DNA from: Polyodon spathula
Lineage: Eukaryota; Chordata; Actinopteri; Acipenseriformes; Polyodontidae
Direction of reading: 5' to 3'
Assembly (NCBI RefSeq): GCF_017654505.1
Contig: NC_054541.1
Location: 50,109,986 to 50,173,985, forward strand
Length of the DNA stretch: 64,000 nucleotides
A model generated the notes under the pieces. It made no database searches. It worked only from the letters and a program-made list of their open reading frames with translations, and was not told where the DNA came from. This document shows positions 1 to 8,980 of this stretch, in pieces. The position numbers and the translations under genes are program-made. Positions within the stretch are counted from its first letter, which is position 1; each line of letters opens with the position of its first letter.

Positions 1-152
1 AGGGGGTAATGAGTACCTCAGATCTCTAGCAGACTGTGAAATTGTAAAGCATTACTGTAGCATTACAGGGAGTAATGGGTACCTCAGATCTCTAGCAGAC
101 TGTGAAATTGTAAAGCATTACTGTAGCATTAGAGGGGGTAACGGGTACCTCT
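1..152. repeat. 66-67-bp direct repeat, about 2.2 copies
   Basis: The motif GTACCTCAGATCTCTAGCAG recurs at about 12 and 79, and a degenerate third start (gggtacctctgag) is at 143. The last copy overlaps the splice donor of the dynein exon at 149, so the repeat seems to have grown from the exon/intron boundary. Confidence 0.8.
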
Positions 153-281
153 GAGACAGTGTCACCACGCTCTGGTGAAGTGCTTGCACATTTAGACAGA
201 TGCACTACTGACTTCCTGTGACATCTCCACATCGTCCTGGATGTGATACGGAACCTTCTCCAGGGCGTCCTCAGGCCACGC
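149..281 (-). pseudogene. Dynein AAA4 exon with TAA and one-base loss
   Basis: The acceptor is CCCCGGCAG/GCG and the donor CTCAGAG/GTACCC. It reads AWPEDALEKVPYHIQDDVEM then SQEVSSASV, stop, MCKHF. After a one-base shift it continues QSVVTLSQR. Dyneins have 'WPEDAL..VA..FL.DVEM.EEVR..CV.MCK.FH.SV..LS.RY'. The TAA at 192-194 sits where Q is common (CAA to TAA). About one base is missing near 175, within the expected H-Q codons. A 66-bp direct repeat begins at the donor and fills the first 150 bases. Confidence 0.88.
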
Positions 282-357
282 CTGCCGGGGTACACAGGAA
301 GAGAAAAGGAGGAGAAAAATGAAAAGGAGAGGAAAAGAAAAACCTGCGTATAACAAC

Positions 358-655
358 CACTCAACAGACAGGAATATGCTGCATATCATCAGAGCTGTCA
401 TACTGACAATACAGCACCCAAAACACACGCCTATTGAACAGCAAGAGGAAGCTGGCACTCAACAGACAGGAATATATTGCATATCATCAGAGCTGTCATA
501 CTGACAACACAGCACCCAAAACACAGGCCTATTGAACAGCAAGAGGAAGCTAGCACTCAACAGACAGGAATATACTGCATATCATCAGAGCTGTCATACT
601 GACAACACAGCACCCAAAACACACGCCTATTGAACAGCAAGAGGAAGCTGGCACT
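358..655. repeat. 98-bp tandem repeat, 3 copies
   Basis: Copies start at 358, 456 and 554 with CACTCAACAGACAGGAATAT and end with GAGGAAGCTGG or GAGGAAGCTAG. Copies differ at few positions, so the triplication is recent. It lies in the intron between the two AAA4 exon relics. Confidence 0.93.
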
Positions 656-760
656 GAGGAGCCACTGATAACATACTGGGACACAGCCATATGGGACAGT
701 GAACAGCATAGACAGGAGAGGCCATAATGGCACTGAGGAGCCACTGGGATAGTGGTCAAA

Positions 761-848
761 ATGTGCATTTATACTGGGACAGTGGCAGAGGCCATAATGT
801 GCATTTATACTGGGACAGTGGCAGAGGTCATAATGTGCAATTATACTG
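761..848. repeat. 36-bp tandem repeat, about 2.5 copies
   Basis: ATGTGCATTTATACTGGGAC starts at 761 and 797, and a variant starts at 833. A related diverged piece with GAGGAGCCACTG lies at 655-750. Confidence 0.85.
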
Positions 849-1012
849 TAGTTGAATTGAGTGAAGGAGTTTAGCATTCAAAGGCTCCATCAACGCAGTT
901 TGATAGGAACTCTTGGCTGAGCTGGCTATCGCTCGGTACTCCCTGGTGGATTGGAAAACACAGACGCAGGTGTAGATGGTGACCCAGTAAAGAGAGAGAG
1001 AGGCAGCCCCAC

Positions 1013-1112
1013 CTGGAACCAGTCGATGGTGCAGCAGTTCCGGAAGGACTCTCCGATGGGGCTGAAGGCCAGGGCCATGCGCAGGTCGCTGCGGATAAGC
1101 CGAGAGAAGAGA
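1013..1112 (-). pseudogene. Dynein AAA4 exon with 30-base in-frame gap
   Basis: The exon is 100 nt, between GTGTACAG/T and TTCCAG/GTGGGG. It reads LFSRLIRSDLRMALAFSPIG then ESFRNCCTIDWFQ. The family reads 'F...R....LH.VLAFSPIGD.FRNRLR.FPSLVNCCTIDWFQ'. Ten residues (R-L-R-x-F-P-S-L-V-N) are absent between FRN and CCTIDWF. The lost segment would have been bounded by two Asn codons, so a deletion between short direct repeats is plausible. The exon ends in phase 0 and joins the 281 exon as FQ/AWPEDALE, the normal family join. Confidence 0.9.
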
Positions 1113-1829
1113 CTGTACACAGCTCTCCATCCTCACAACAGAGAGATGAACAGTAGGTGGCGCTAATTAACTATTATATGTTAGAACACTATATTCATAT
1201 GAATCACATTGTAATTAAATGCACTGCTGTATAACTTGATATCTTATTTTTCAGATTTAAATGGCCCTGGTGGAGTTTGGCTGTTGTTTTCTACATTTCC
1301 AGTCTTGTAAATTATTAACGTGGAACATCGCCTGTGAATCTGCATTAATAATGCCACCAGATAACAGGAAGCTGATCTTCTTATTTATCTGCTGATATGT
1401 GAATAACTCCCTCAGATTAGCTGCCTTCTTCACAGGGGATCCTCCAGGGGATGCTGGCTTGATGCATCAGGAAAAGTAACCCTCTCACCCACCCAACGAG
1501 GGTCCTGAAAACGCGTTCAAACCGCCTAGCAGAAGACTCGCTATTGCAATTACACAGCAATAAAATATTACATGCTGTTTTATTCATCATCTGCTTTTGT
1601 TTTCTTGAATTCCATGAATCAGTCACAGTGGGGGTTCAACACGCCCCCCCCCCCCCCCCCATGGAGCGGAGTTGTCCTGTCCACAGAACAGTGAGCCTGT
1701 TTTTATAGCCAGACGGCTCAATTCCAGTTGATGTTTCTGGTTCACATACCTGCATTTCTTTAATGTATATATATTTGTATTTAGTCACACTGTGCAGAAT
1801 TCTTTTTAGTTACAGTACGGTCACCTAAG
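1113..1829. other. Intron sequence, no exon seen
   Basis: No dynein segment is recognisable. It contains a run of 18 or so C at about 1643-1660. Family logic places the AAA3 body and AAA4 P-loop between this point and 3.16 kb, but I see none of it. Confidence 0.6.
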
Positions 1830-2022
1830 TTTACCACAGTATTTATTCAGCTTTACGATGCTTTCCCCATGGTTTTACTGTGCATTTACTATAGTTTCTC
1901 CTGGTTTGCCATGTTTATTGATATGCTTTACCATACCTCGCTATTCTTTACAATGCTTCCCTATGCTTCACCATGTCTTATTACACTTTACTGTGCTTTT
2001 ACTGTGGGAAACTTTTATAAGG
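1830..2022 (+). mobile_element. Copy of a short dispersed inverted-repeat element (MITE-like)
   Basis: This stretch shares TTTGCCATGTTTATTGATAT, CCATACCTCGCTATTC and the end ACTTTTATAAGG with copies at 4.1, 11.98 and 59.1 kb. The left inverted end is not clear, so this copy is probably truncated. Confidence 0.7.
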
Positions 2023-2187
2023 AACCCTAATAATCTGCTTGGAATCCTGGTCACAGAGGCTGTTGAAGAACTCTCTGAACCTACAAGCAATGGAGCAGGA
2101 GACGCACACAAACACAGGTACAATTTCAACAGTGATTCTGCGGAGGGGCGCGGCGGGGAGGGGCAAAGCATGGGATTCTGCTCCTCT

Positions 2188-2907
2188 ATACTCACTAACC
2201 TAACCCCTCAATACTCACTAACCTAGCCCCTCAATACTCACAAACCTAACCCCTCAATACTCACAAACCTAACCCCTCAATACTCACTAACCTAACCCCT
2301 CAATACTCAAACACCTAACCCCTCAATACTCACAAACCTAACCCCTCAATACTCACTAACCTAACCCCTCAATACTCACTAACCCTAAACCCTCAATACT
2401 CACAAATCTAACACCTCAATACTCACTAACCCTAAACCCTCAATACTCACAAATCTAACCCCTCAATACTCACAAACCTAACCCCTCAATACTCACTAGC
2501 CTAAACCCTCAATACTTATAAACCTAACCCCTCAATACTCACCAAACTAACCCCTCAATACTCACTAACCTAACCCCTCAATACTCACTAACCTAACCCC
2601 TCAATACTCACTAACCTAACCCCTCAATACTCACTAACCTAACCCCTCAATACTCACAAACCTAACCCCTCAATACTCAAAAACCTAACCCCTCAATACT
2701 CACTAACCTAACCCCTCAATACTCACTAACCCTAAACCCTCAATACTCACAAATCTAACACCTCAATACTCACAAACCTAACCCCTCAATATTCACTAAC
2801 CTAACCCCTCAATACTCACAAACCTAACCCCTCAATACTCACAAACCCAACCCCTCAATACTCAAAAACCTAACCCCTCAATACTCACTAACCTAACCCC
2901 TCAATAC
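2188..2907. repeat. 23-bp minisatellite, about 31 copies, telomere-like
   Basis: The unit is roughly CCTAACCCCTCAATACTCA plus four variable bases. Variant copies have CCTAAACCC and CTAACACC. The core CTAACCC equals the vertebrate telomere C-strand unit, so the array may derive from a degenerate telomere repeat. Confidence 0.93.
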
Positions 2908-3163
2908 CATTCTGGTATTACAATTTAGCTGTATGACCCTCCTGTTCTTGTGCAGGTGTTTTTGGTTCTTTGTTTTTATTCTCTTAATTAAGAGAACATG
3001 TCTGTTTTCAAGGACCAAACTATAGATTTTGAAAGTCTAAGCGAAAACCAGGAAGCAAAATAAAAAGGATTTTACATCAAAAGTTTGAATACAATTTTGT
3101 ACAAATACACAAATGTGAGTATCTGCACAGCCCTGCAATAGGGAAGGGGGTTTCTCTCCCTAC

Positions 3164-3273
3164 CGCTGCTTGGAGGAGGCGTTAAGGAGACCCCCTAGTG
3201 ACCAGACCACGGAGAAAAAGGCTCCGGCCACGATCATGCTGCTGGTCTCCTCCTGCTGTTTCTGCTTGCTAGC
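3164..3273 (-). pseudogene. Probable dynein AAA3-start exon
   Basis: Before the donor AGCG/GTAGGG the minus strand reads QKQQEETSSMIVAGAFFSVV then WSLGGLLNASSKQR. Dyneins have '..LF.FSLVWS.GG......R..FD' at the start of AAA3, so FFSVVWSLGG is a good match. The 5' boundary is uncertain: a CAG lies at 3274-3276, but the phase does not match the end of the 4.5 kb exon, so the start or an intervening piece is missing. No further AAA3 exon is visible before 1.1 kb. Confidence 0.68.
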
Positions 3274-4125
3274 CTGGACGCTTTATTCCTGCTCTTCCAG
3301 AGTCTCGACACAGGCCTCTTCTCTCTCCACTGCAGAGTCCACACAGCTGCAGGAAAGGAGACACATGGTCACAGTGAGGGACAGACTCGCTCATCAATAC
3401 AAACTGTCCACTGGACTGTCCACAGGGATCAGTGTCTCAGATGTGGCTCAAACACCTTGAACACACTTGAGAGATTCTTCCCGTTGTAACGATTCCCTGT
3501 ATATTAATCAGCAAACACAGACACTGTCTGAAAGCAAACAAACTGGTGCTAAATACCAGAGCGTGTCTTACACAGATCATCAGAGTAAATTCAAGGCTGG
3601 CGAGCCTGATTCACTGCTCTCTGCAAACCAGCAGGCTGAAGATAATCCCTCTTTCTTACAACAGCCTCAGTTCAAACCGATCAATTACAAGCTGCCAGTT
3701 GCCTATCACTGTGGGTGATGCTCCAGAGCTCCACTAGTATCAGACTCAGACAGGGCTATCTATTTTACACACCAGAGAAAAAGGGTAATGATTTCAGGAA
3801 ACGTCTGAAATCATTAAAACTTGAAATCTATAAAACACCTCGAGTTTCACCTCTGCAGGGGCTGTATAGTAAATCATAGCCAGAGGCAGCACTATTTTCA
3901 ATTCTAGAAAACTCCTTCCCACGGATTTTTAAATAGATCATTTCAGCATGTGTTTGAGGAGTCAGAGAAGTTGAAATTCCTTTCAGTGCACACAAGGTTA
4001 CAGATTTACTGCAATTCTTCAGCATTTTTGACAAAACAAAAAACTAAAGCTATCATGTTGCAAAACTAGCGACTGGTCACTCAGAAGGGTCTCAGAGGGC
4101 TTGAAAGTTGGCAATTTTGTAACTT

Positions 4126-4356
4126 CCCTTATAAAAATGTACCATAATCTATGCATGATACTGTTGCTGTTTTAACATGCTTTTCCCATTGTTATATTTT
4201 GCATATACAGTTTACTCTGGTTTGCCATTTTTTTTAATAGGCTTTACCATACCTTGTTATTCTTTGCAATGCTTGCCAATGGTTTGCCATGCTTTCACTG
4301 TGCTTTTTTGCACTTAGCTATGCTTTCACTACGGTAAAATATAACTTTTATAAGGG
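4126..4356 (+). mobile_element. MITE-like element, complete copy with inverted ends
   Basis: The left end CCCTTATAAAA (4126-4136) and right end TTTTATAAGGG (4346-4356) are exact inverted repeats. The body of 231 bp carries the family strings TTTGCCATTTTTTT, ATACCTTGTTATTCTTTGCA and TGCCATGCTTTCACTGTGC. No protein is encoded. No convincing target duplication was found, so the superfamily is undetermined. Confidence 0.75.
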
Positions 4357-4459
4357 TTTTAAGTTTTCTATTTCCGGTAAAAAAAAAAAAAAAAAAAGAA
4401 CAGGACTCTCAACAACCCCCCCCCCCCCCCCACTTCCCCTCCCCCCCCAGTCTACCAAC

Positions 4460-4548
4460 CTGATCTCAGCCAGCAGGCACTGGCAGAGCTTGAGCAGGGC
4501 GGAGGTGAGGTGCATCGAGTATGACTGCGCCACCGGGCGGCGGCGCTT
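4460..4548 (-). pseudogene. Probable dynein exon near AAA2/AAA3 boundary, diverged
   Basis: The minus strand reads KRRRPVAQSYSMHLTSALLK then LCQCLLAEI before the donor ATCAG/GTTGGT. A codon run F-I-Q directly precedes it. Dyneins show 'F..K....V...D.NL..SLLKLLDC...' at this place, so LLKL..C and spacing agree, but identity is low. The acceptor (CATCCAG/AAG) has a poor pyrimidine tract. A 60-bp minisatellite begins within about 60 bp upstream. Position between clear AAA2 and AAA3 exons supports the call. Confidence 0.6.
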
Positions 4549-4604
4549 CTGGATGAAGCCCAAGCATGGTGGGTGCAGCCATTCACACAGCAGATGCAAC
4601 ACAA

Positions 4605-4950
4605 GCAGAGGAGCCCTGTATAAGTGATCCCCCACAGCACTCAGAAACATGCTGCAACACACAGACAGAGGAGCCCTGCATGAGTGATCACCCCAGCACC
4701 CTGAAACATGCAGCAACACACAGGCAGAGGAGCCCTGCATGAGTGATCACCCCAGAACTCTAAAACATGCAGCAACACACAGGCAGAGGAGCCCTGCATG
4801 AGTGATCCCCCACAGCACTCTGAAACATGCAGCAACACACAGGCAGAGGAGCCCTGCATGAGTGATCCCCCACAGCACTCTGAAACATGCAGCAACACAC
4901 AGACAGAGGAGCCCTGCATGAGTGATCACCCCAGAACTCAGAAACATGCA
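4605..4950. repeat. 60-bp minisatellite, about 6 copies
   Basis: GAGCCCTGCATGAGTGATC recurs about every 60 bp (about 4611, 4671, 4731, 4791, 4851, 4911). The middle part alternates between CCCCCACAGCACTC and ACCCCAGAACTC types. It sits directly upstream of the diverged 4.5 kb exon relic. Confidence 0.93.
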
Positions 4951-4951
4951 G

Positions 4952-5675
4952 TGCCAGTGTGTCAGTGTTTCAGTGTGTCCCTGTGCCAATGTGTCCCTGT
5001 GTTAGTGTGTCCCTGTGCCAGTGTGTCCCTGTGCCAGTGTGTCCCGGTGCCAGTGTGCCAGCATGTCCCTGGGTCAGTGTGTCAGCGTGTTCTTGGGTCA
5101 GTGTGTCAGCGTGTCCTTGGGTCAGTGTGTCCCTGGGTCAATGTGTCAGGTGTCCCTGGGTCAGTGTGTCAGCGTGTCCCTGGGTCAGTGTGTCAGTGTG
5201 TCCCGGTGCCAGTGTGCCAGCATGTCCCTGGGTCAGTGTGTCAGTGTGTCCCGGTGCCAGTGTGCCAGCATGTCCCTGTGCCAGTGTGTCCCTGTGCCAA
5301 TGTGTCCCTGTGCCAGTGTGTCCCGGTGCCAGTGTGCCAGCATTTCCCTGGGTCAGTGTGTCAGCGTGTCCCTGGGTCAGTGTGTCAGTGTGTCCCGGTG
5401 CCAGTGTGCCAGCATGTCCCTGGGTCGGTGTGCCAGCATGTCCCTGGGTCAGTGTGTCAGTGTGTCCCGGCGCCAGTGTGCCAGCATTTCCCTGTGCCAG
5501 TGTGTCACTGTGCTAATGTGTCCCTGTGCCAGTGTGTTCCTGTGTCAGTGTGTCCCTGTGCCAGTGTGTCCCGGTGCCAGTGTGCCAGCATGTCCCTGGG
5601 TCAGTGTGTCAGCGTGTCCCTGGGTCAGTGTGTCAGCGTGTCCCTGGGTCAGTGTGTCAGCATGTCCCTGTGCAT
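4952..5675. repeat. Short-unit GTGTCCCTG/CCAGT minisatellite
   Basis: Units of about 12-24 bp built from GTGTGTCCCTGTGCCA and GTGTGTCAGCGTGTCCCTGG fill 720 bp. All three plus frames stay open for long stretches because stops are absent from the unit, so the reading frames of up to about 296 codons are artefacts. The array touches the splice donor at 5681. Confidence 0.95.
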
Positions 5676-5681
5676 ACTGAC

Positions 5682-5782
5682 CTGCTGACCGTGGCTGGAG
5701 AGGCCTGCTCCAGATCCAGCACCTCGAAGATGATTTTCTGTTGAGGACTCATCTGAATGATTTCCGCACTCATCAGACACAG
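5682..5782 (-). pseudogene. Dynein AAA2 exon (open, SPATVSR motif)
   Basis: The exon is 101 nt, between GTGCCTGGCAG/CTG and GTCAGCAG/GTCAGT. It reads [18 protein letters not shown] then [16 protein letters not shown], the family's 'LCLMSGEIIQMS....[19 protein letters not shown]'. EIIQMS favours the DNAH3/7/12 group over two-headed outer-arm chains. There is no lesion. The intron donor is followed within a few bases by an 18-bp-type minisatellite. The next family exon ('CGMIYMEP...') should lie between here and 4.55 kb, but that interval is almost entirely tandem repeats. Confidence 0.92.
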
Positions 5783-6263
5783 CTGCCAGGCACAAGAACA
5801 GCACACGACTATGTTACAAGCCACAGCACAGCCAGTCCAATCTAACCCATCTGAAATTATATATCTGGGCTGTTCAGAGTAACCGCAACCCTGCCCGAAC
5901 AGAAGCAAATGTGTGGGCATTCGGCATGTTGTGAGGGTTTTCTTTCATTGCACACATTCAGCCATTGTATTGTGATGTGTGTATATGTACAAACATGCTA
6001 TATATATATATTCAGTAATGAAGATTTAGGCTAAATATTGTAGGTGGTTTGAAGTTATCTTCTCTGTTATGAGAGGGAAGTGAAGAAGCATGTGGTGATT
6101 ATTGAGTATGAGATGGAGTCTGAATCAAGACACAGCCTCAGTCATCATATGCACCGCAAGCATTGGGGGAGCAGCTGGTCAGTCGCTACATGCTGAAAGT
6201 CTGCAGGTAACTTCACTGTGTTGAAGCGAGTGGTTCTGGTGTCAGGCAGAGCTGGGCGCTGAC

Positions 6264-6391
6264 CTTCTTATTGTCGAGGACTGTGTTCATATTCTCAACC
6301 CAGACCGCGCCCACGGGCCGGTCAAACACGCACCACTTCCTGTCCGCGGTCAGGCTGGTGGCGTGCTTCCGGAGCACTTTGTCCAGGACCC
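6264..6391 (-). pseudogene. Dynein AAA2 Walker B exon with lost codon and altered motif
   Basis: The acceptor has an excellent C tract (CCCCCCCAG/GGG) and the donor is AAGAAG/GTCAGC. The 128-nt exon reads [19 protein letters not shown] then [20 protein letters not shown] and NKK. The family reads '[26 protein letters not shown]'. Two near-invariant residues in the Walker B segment differ (G to R, D to G), and one D codon of VLDDNKK is missing. The frame is open. It joins the next exon in phase 0 exactly as in other axonemal dyneins (NKK, then LCLMS). Confidence 0.9.
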
Positions 6392-6811
6392 CTGGGGGGG
6401 CAGCAAGGTCAGTCATTGGGGTTGACTGCTTGGAATCCAACAGGAGTTGAAGATTACTTAAAGTGTAGGCTTGTGCCTTCTACATGAAATATCAGTCAAA
6501 TTGACTTAAGGGGTTGATCTGATCAACCTGTAGCTTTCAATTCACATTTTCTTTGCTCGTAATTATAGTGTTCAATTGTTTTTAATTGCCATAGATACAC
6601 TGATAATTGACTGCATGTAATTAATCTAATTAAACACATGCATTACAGTGAGGACAACTAGAAGTGGAATTCTGTATTTAAAATGCTAGATGTTCACAAT
6701 ATTTTCAAAAATGTTTTGCTGAAAATATAATACTGTAAAAGCATAAATATTTGGCGAATAACACCCTTTAAACCTATTTTGCTACAGAAATGCTGGTGAC
6801 CTGTTGCAATA

Positions 6812-6985
6812 CACAAAGTATGTACCGTTAGTGGAATTTGATATTCCTGCCAAAAATATACACAAAGTATGTACTGTTAGTGGAATTTGATATTCCTGCC
6901 AAAAATATACACAAAGTATGTACTGTTAGTGGAATTTGATATTCCTGCCAAAAATGTTTGCGTTTGGAATTTGATATTCCTGCCA
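6812..6985. repeat. 49-bp tandem repeat, 3 copies plus fragment
   Basis: CACAAAGTATGTACTGTTAG starts at 6812, 6861 and 6910. The half unit GGAATTTGATATTCCTGCCA recurs again at about 6965. Confidence 0.92.
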
Positions 6986-7071
6986 AAAATACACAAAAAA
7001 ACGCATAATAAAAGGCTCGCAAATATTTATACAAGAAAATACGCATAGTAATATTTTTGCGTCGGCTGTTT

Positions 7072-7072
7072 G

Positions 7073-7120
<48 letters not shown>

Positions 7121-7152
7121 GAAACGGCTGCCTGATATATATATATATATAT
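7072..7152. repeat. (TA)n microsatellite, two blocks
   Basis: AT dinucleotides fill 7072-7118 and 7135-7152, separated by GGGAAACGGCTGCCTGA. The same 17-mer recurs at about 7744, so a larger local duplication was involved. Confidence 0.95.
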
Positions 7153-8980
7153 AAAATAAGATATATACCAGTAAGCAAAAAATAAAAAAAACTGTGGAAA
7201 TGGGTATCTGGTAAAAGGTTAAAGCTGGGCATCACAATACATTGTATTACCTAGGAGTCCTATTATCACTCCCCTCATTTGTTGAGCTGAAGTAGGTTTT
7301 GCATTTTTAACTTAAATTAGTTAACTATTCATATTTCTCAAGGAAGGGCGTGGCAGCATGACCCTGTTTTAGAGGTGTCCTGTCCCCGTCTGTCCTCCTG
7401 CTTTTTAAAGGTATTCTCAGAATGCCTTTTGCACAAACCCGGCTGTAGAGCTTCCAAATAAAATAAAAAGCTAATGGGACATTAACTAAAACAAATAACC
7501 AATAACACTACATTAAAACTGCTGCAGTGCTAAAACCTCAATCAGTCATGGGTAACAAGCTTTCTGCTCCTCGCGAGGGACTAATGCCGTTGATGGAGAC
7601 TGTGCATCGATTGTGTTATGACAGGTACAGATCACAGCAATTGCACGCCTGGAGCTCGTCTCGCTCCATCACACCAAATTGACTGCTAGATTACAAACCC
7701 CAAATCAATTTCGCAAAGGCAATAGCACGGCGGGCTGGGAGATGGGAAACGGCTGCCTGACTTAACTGAACATAATGCATTATTAAAGCATGGGAAGAGA
7801 TGATAAAATAAGAAATAAAAAACTGAAATCTAGCTGTCAAAAAAGAAATAAAATAATACGTCAGGATCAAAAATGTATAAAAGCAGTATTGAGTTTCCAC
7901 AATCTCATTACATCGGACTGGAATTGGTGTTGCTACAACACGTTCCTCCAGAGGAGATGTTGCTGGCAAGCTAGTCTCCTTGTCTGTGCTTCTCAAAACA
8001 TAGGATCCCCGGGGAGTGCTCCTCTAACTTCGGGGGGGGGGGGGGGGAACAGGTATCCAATTGGTTACTTCTAACTAGAATTCTGATTAACTCTTTGTCT
8101 CATTGTACAACTTAGGACACAGCTGGTATCAATTGTACATGTTTAACAAGGTTGTTTCCTTATATAAGTAAATATATTGGGTTTTGGGACTGAGGATCCA
8201 TATTGCAATATATTGCAATACTAAAGACAATATTGTGATATATTGCGATACATGTTAGAATTCAACACTGAGTGTGGTGCTGATGCTGATTTTTTGCTAA
8301 TAAAACAATCTACATATATAAACTGTGCTTGTTGTCATTTTTATGGCATTTAAAGTATTATAATGTAAGATGACACATGAAACTCTCCTATGAAATCCCA
8401 GGAACTCATTTTTGTTGGCTCCTCTGAAGTATGTGCATGTGCTCCCAATTTGAAAAACAGTGCTGGTTTGAAAGCTATTCAAAATTTTCTACACATATTG
8501 ATTTTAAATGTCATTTTTTATTTTTTATCATAAATAGTATATTTATTTTGATTTTATATTCAACATGTTTTTCAAAAGTGGCCATAAACACGGGTTTAAA
8601 GCTGCTTCATATATCAGTGCAGAGACCCGGGGTCTGGAATAAACGATTGCCCTTGCTTTTAAGAGTCAATATATATTACAAAAGCATAAATAAGTGCAAC
8701 ACATTTATTTAAATTAAATACCGGTAAGTAATGTTATAAACTATTTATTTATGTATCTGCTTTGCTTGTTTTTTTCTCACAACTTACAGTAACAGAATGG
8801 ATGTTTTCTTATCTGATTAGATCAGGGCAGAGTCAGGGGTAAAAGATATTCAGAATACAGTGCAAAATTACATTGCTCAGAACTGTCGGCAGATAGTCTT
8901 TAAAAATACATGTAAAAACAATTCAAATTGCACTGACACCGTTCTTAAATTGGTGACAAATAAAAAATAGCTGGAAGGAA
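7153..8980. other. AT-rich intron sequence, no exon seen
   Basis: A G run (about 8033-8048) and short dispersed TATTGCAATA tracts near 8200-8260 are present. The AAA2 P-loop exon expected between the 11.9 and 6.3 kb exons was not found here. Confidence 0.6.

Noticed and set aside
3170..3460. Plus-strand frame with a hydrophobic segment (IMLLVSSCCFCLLAWTLY)
   Set aside because: It is the antisense of the AAA3-start dynein exon and its intron.
4798..5688. Cysteine/valine-rich 296-codon frame resembling a keratin-associated or mucin-like protein
   Set aside because: Short-unit GTGTCCCTG repeat; open in all three frames.
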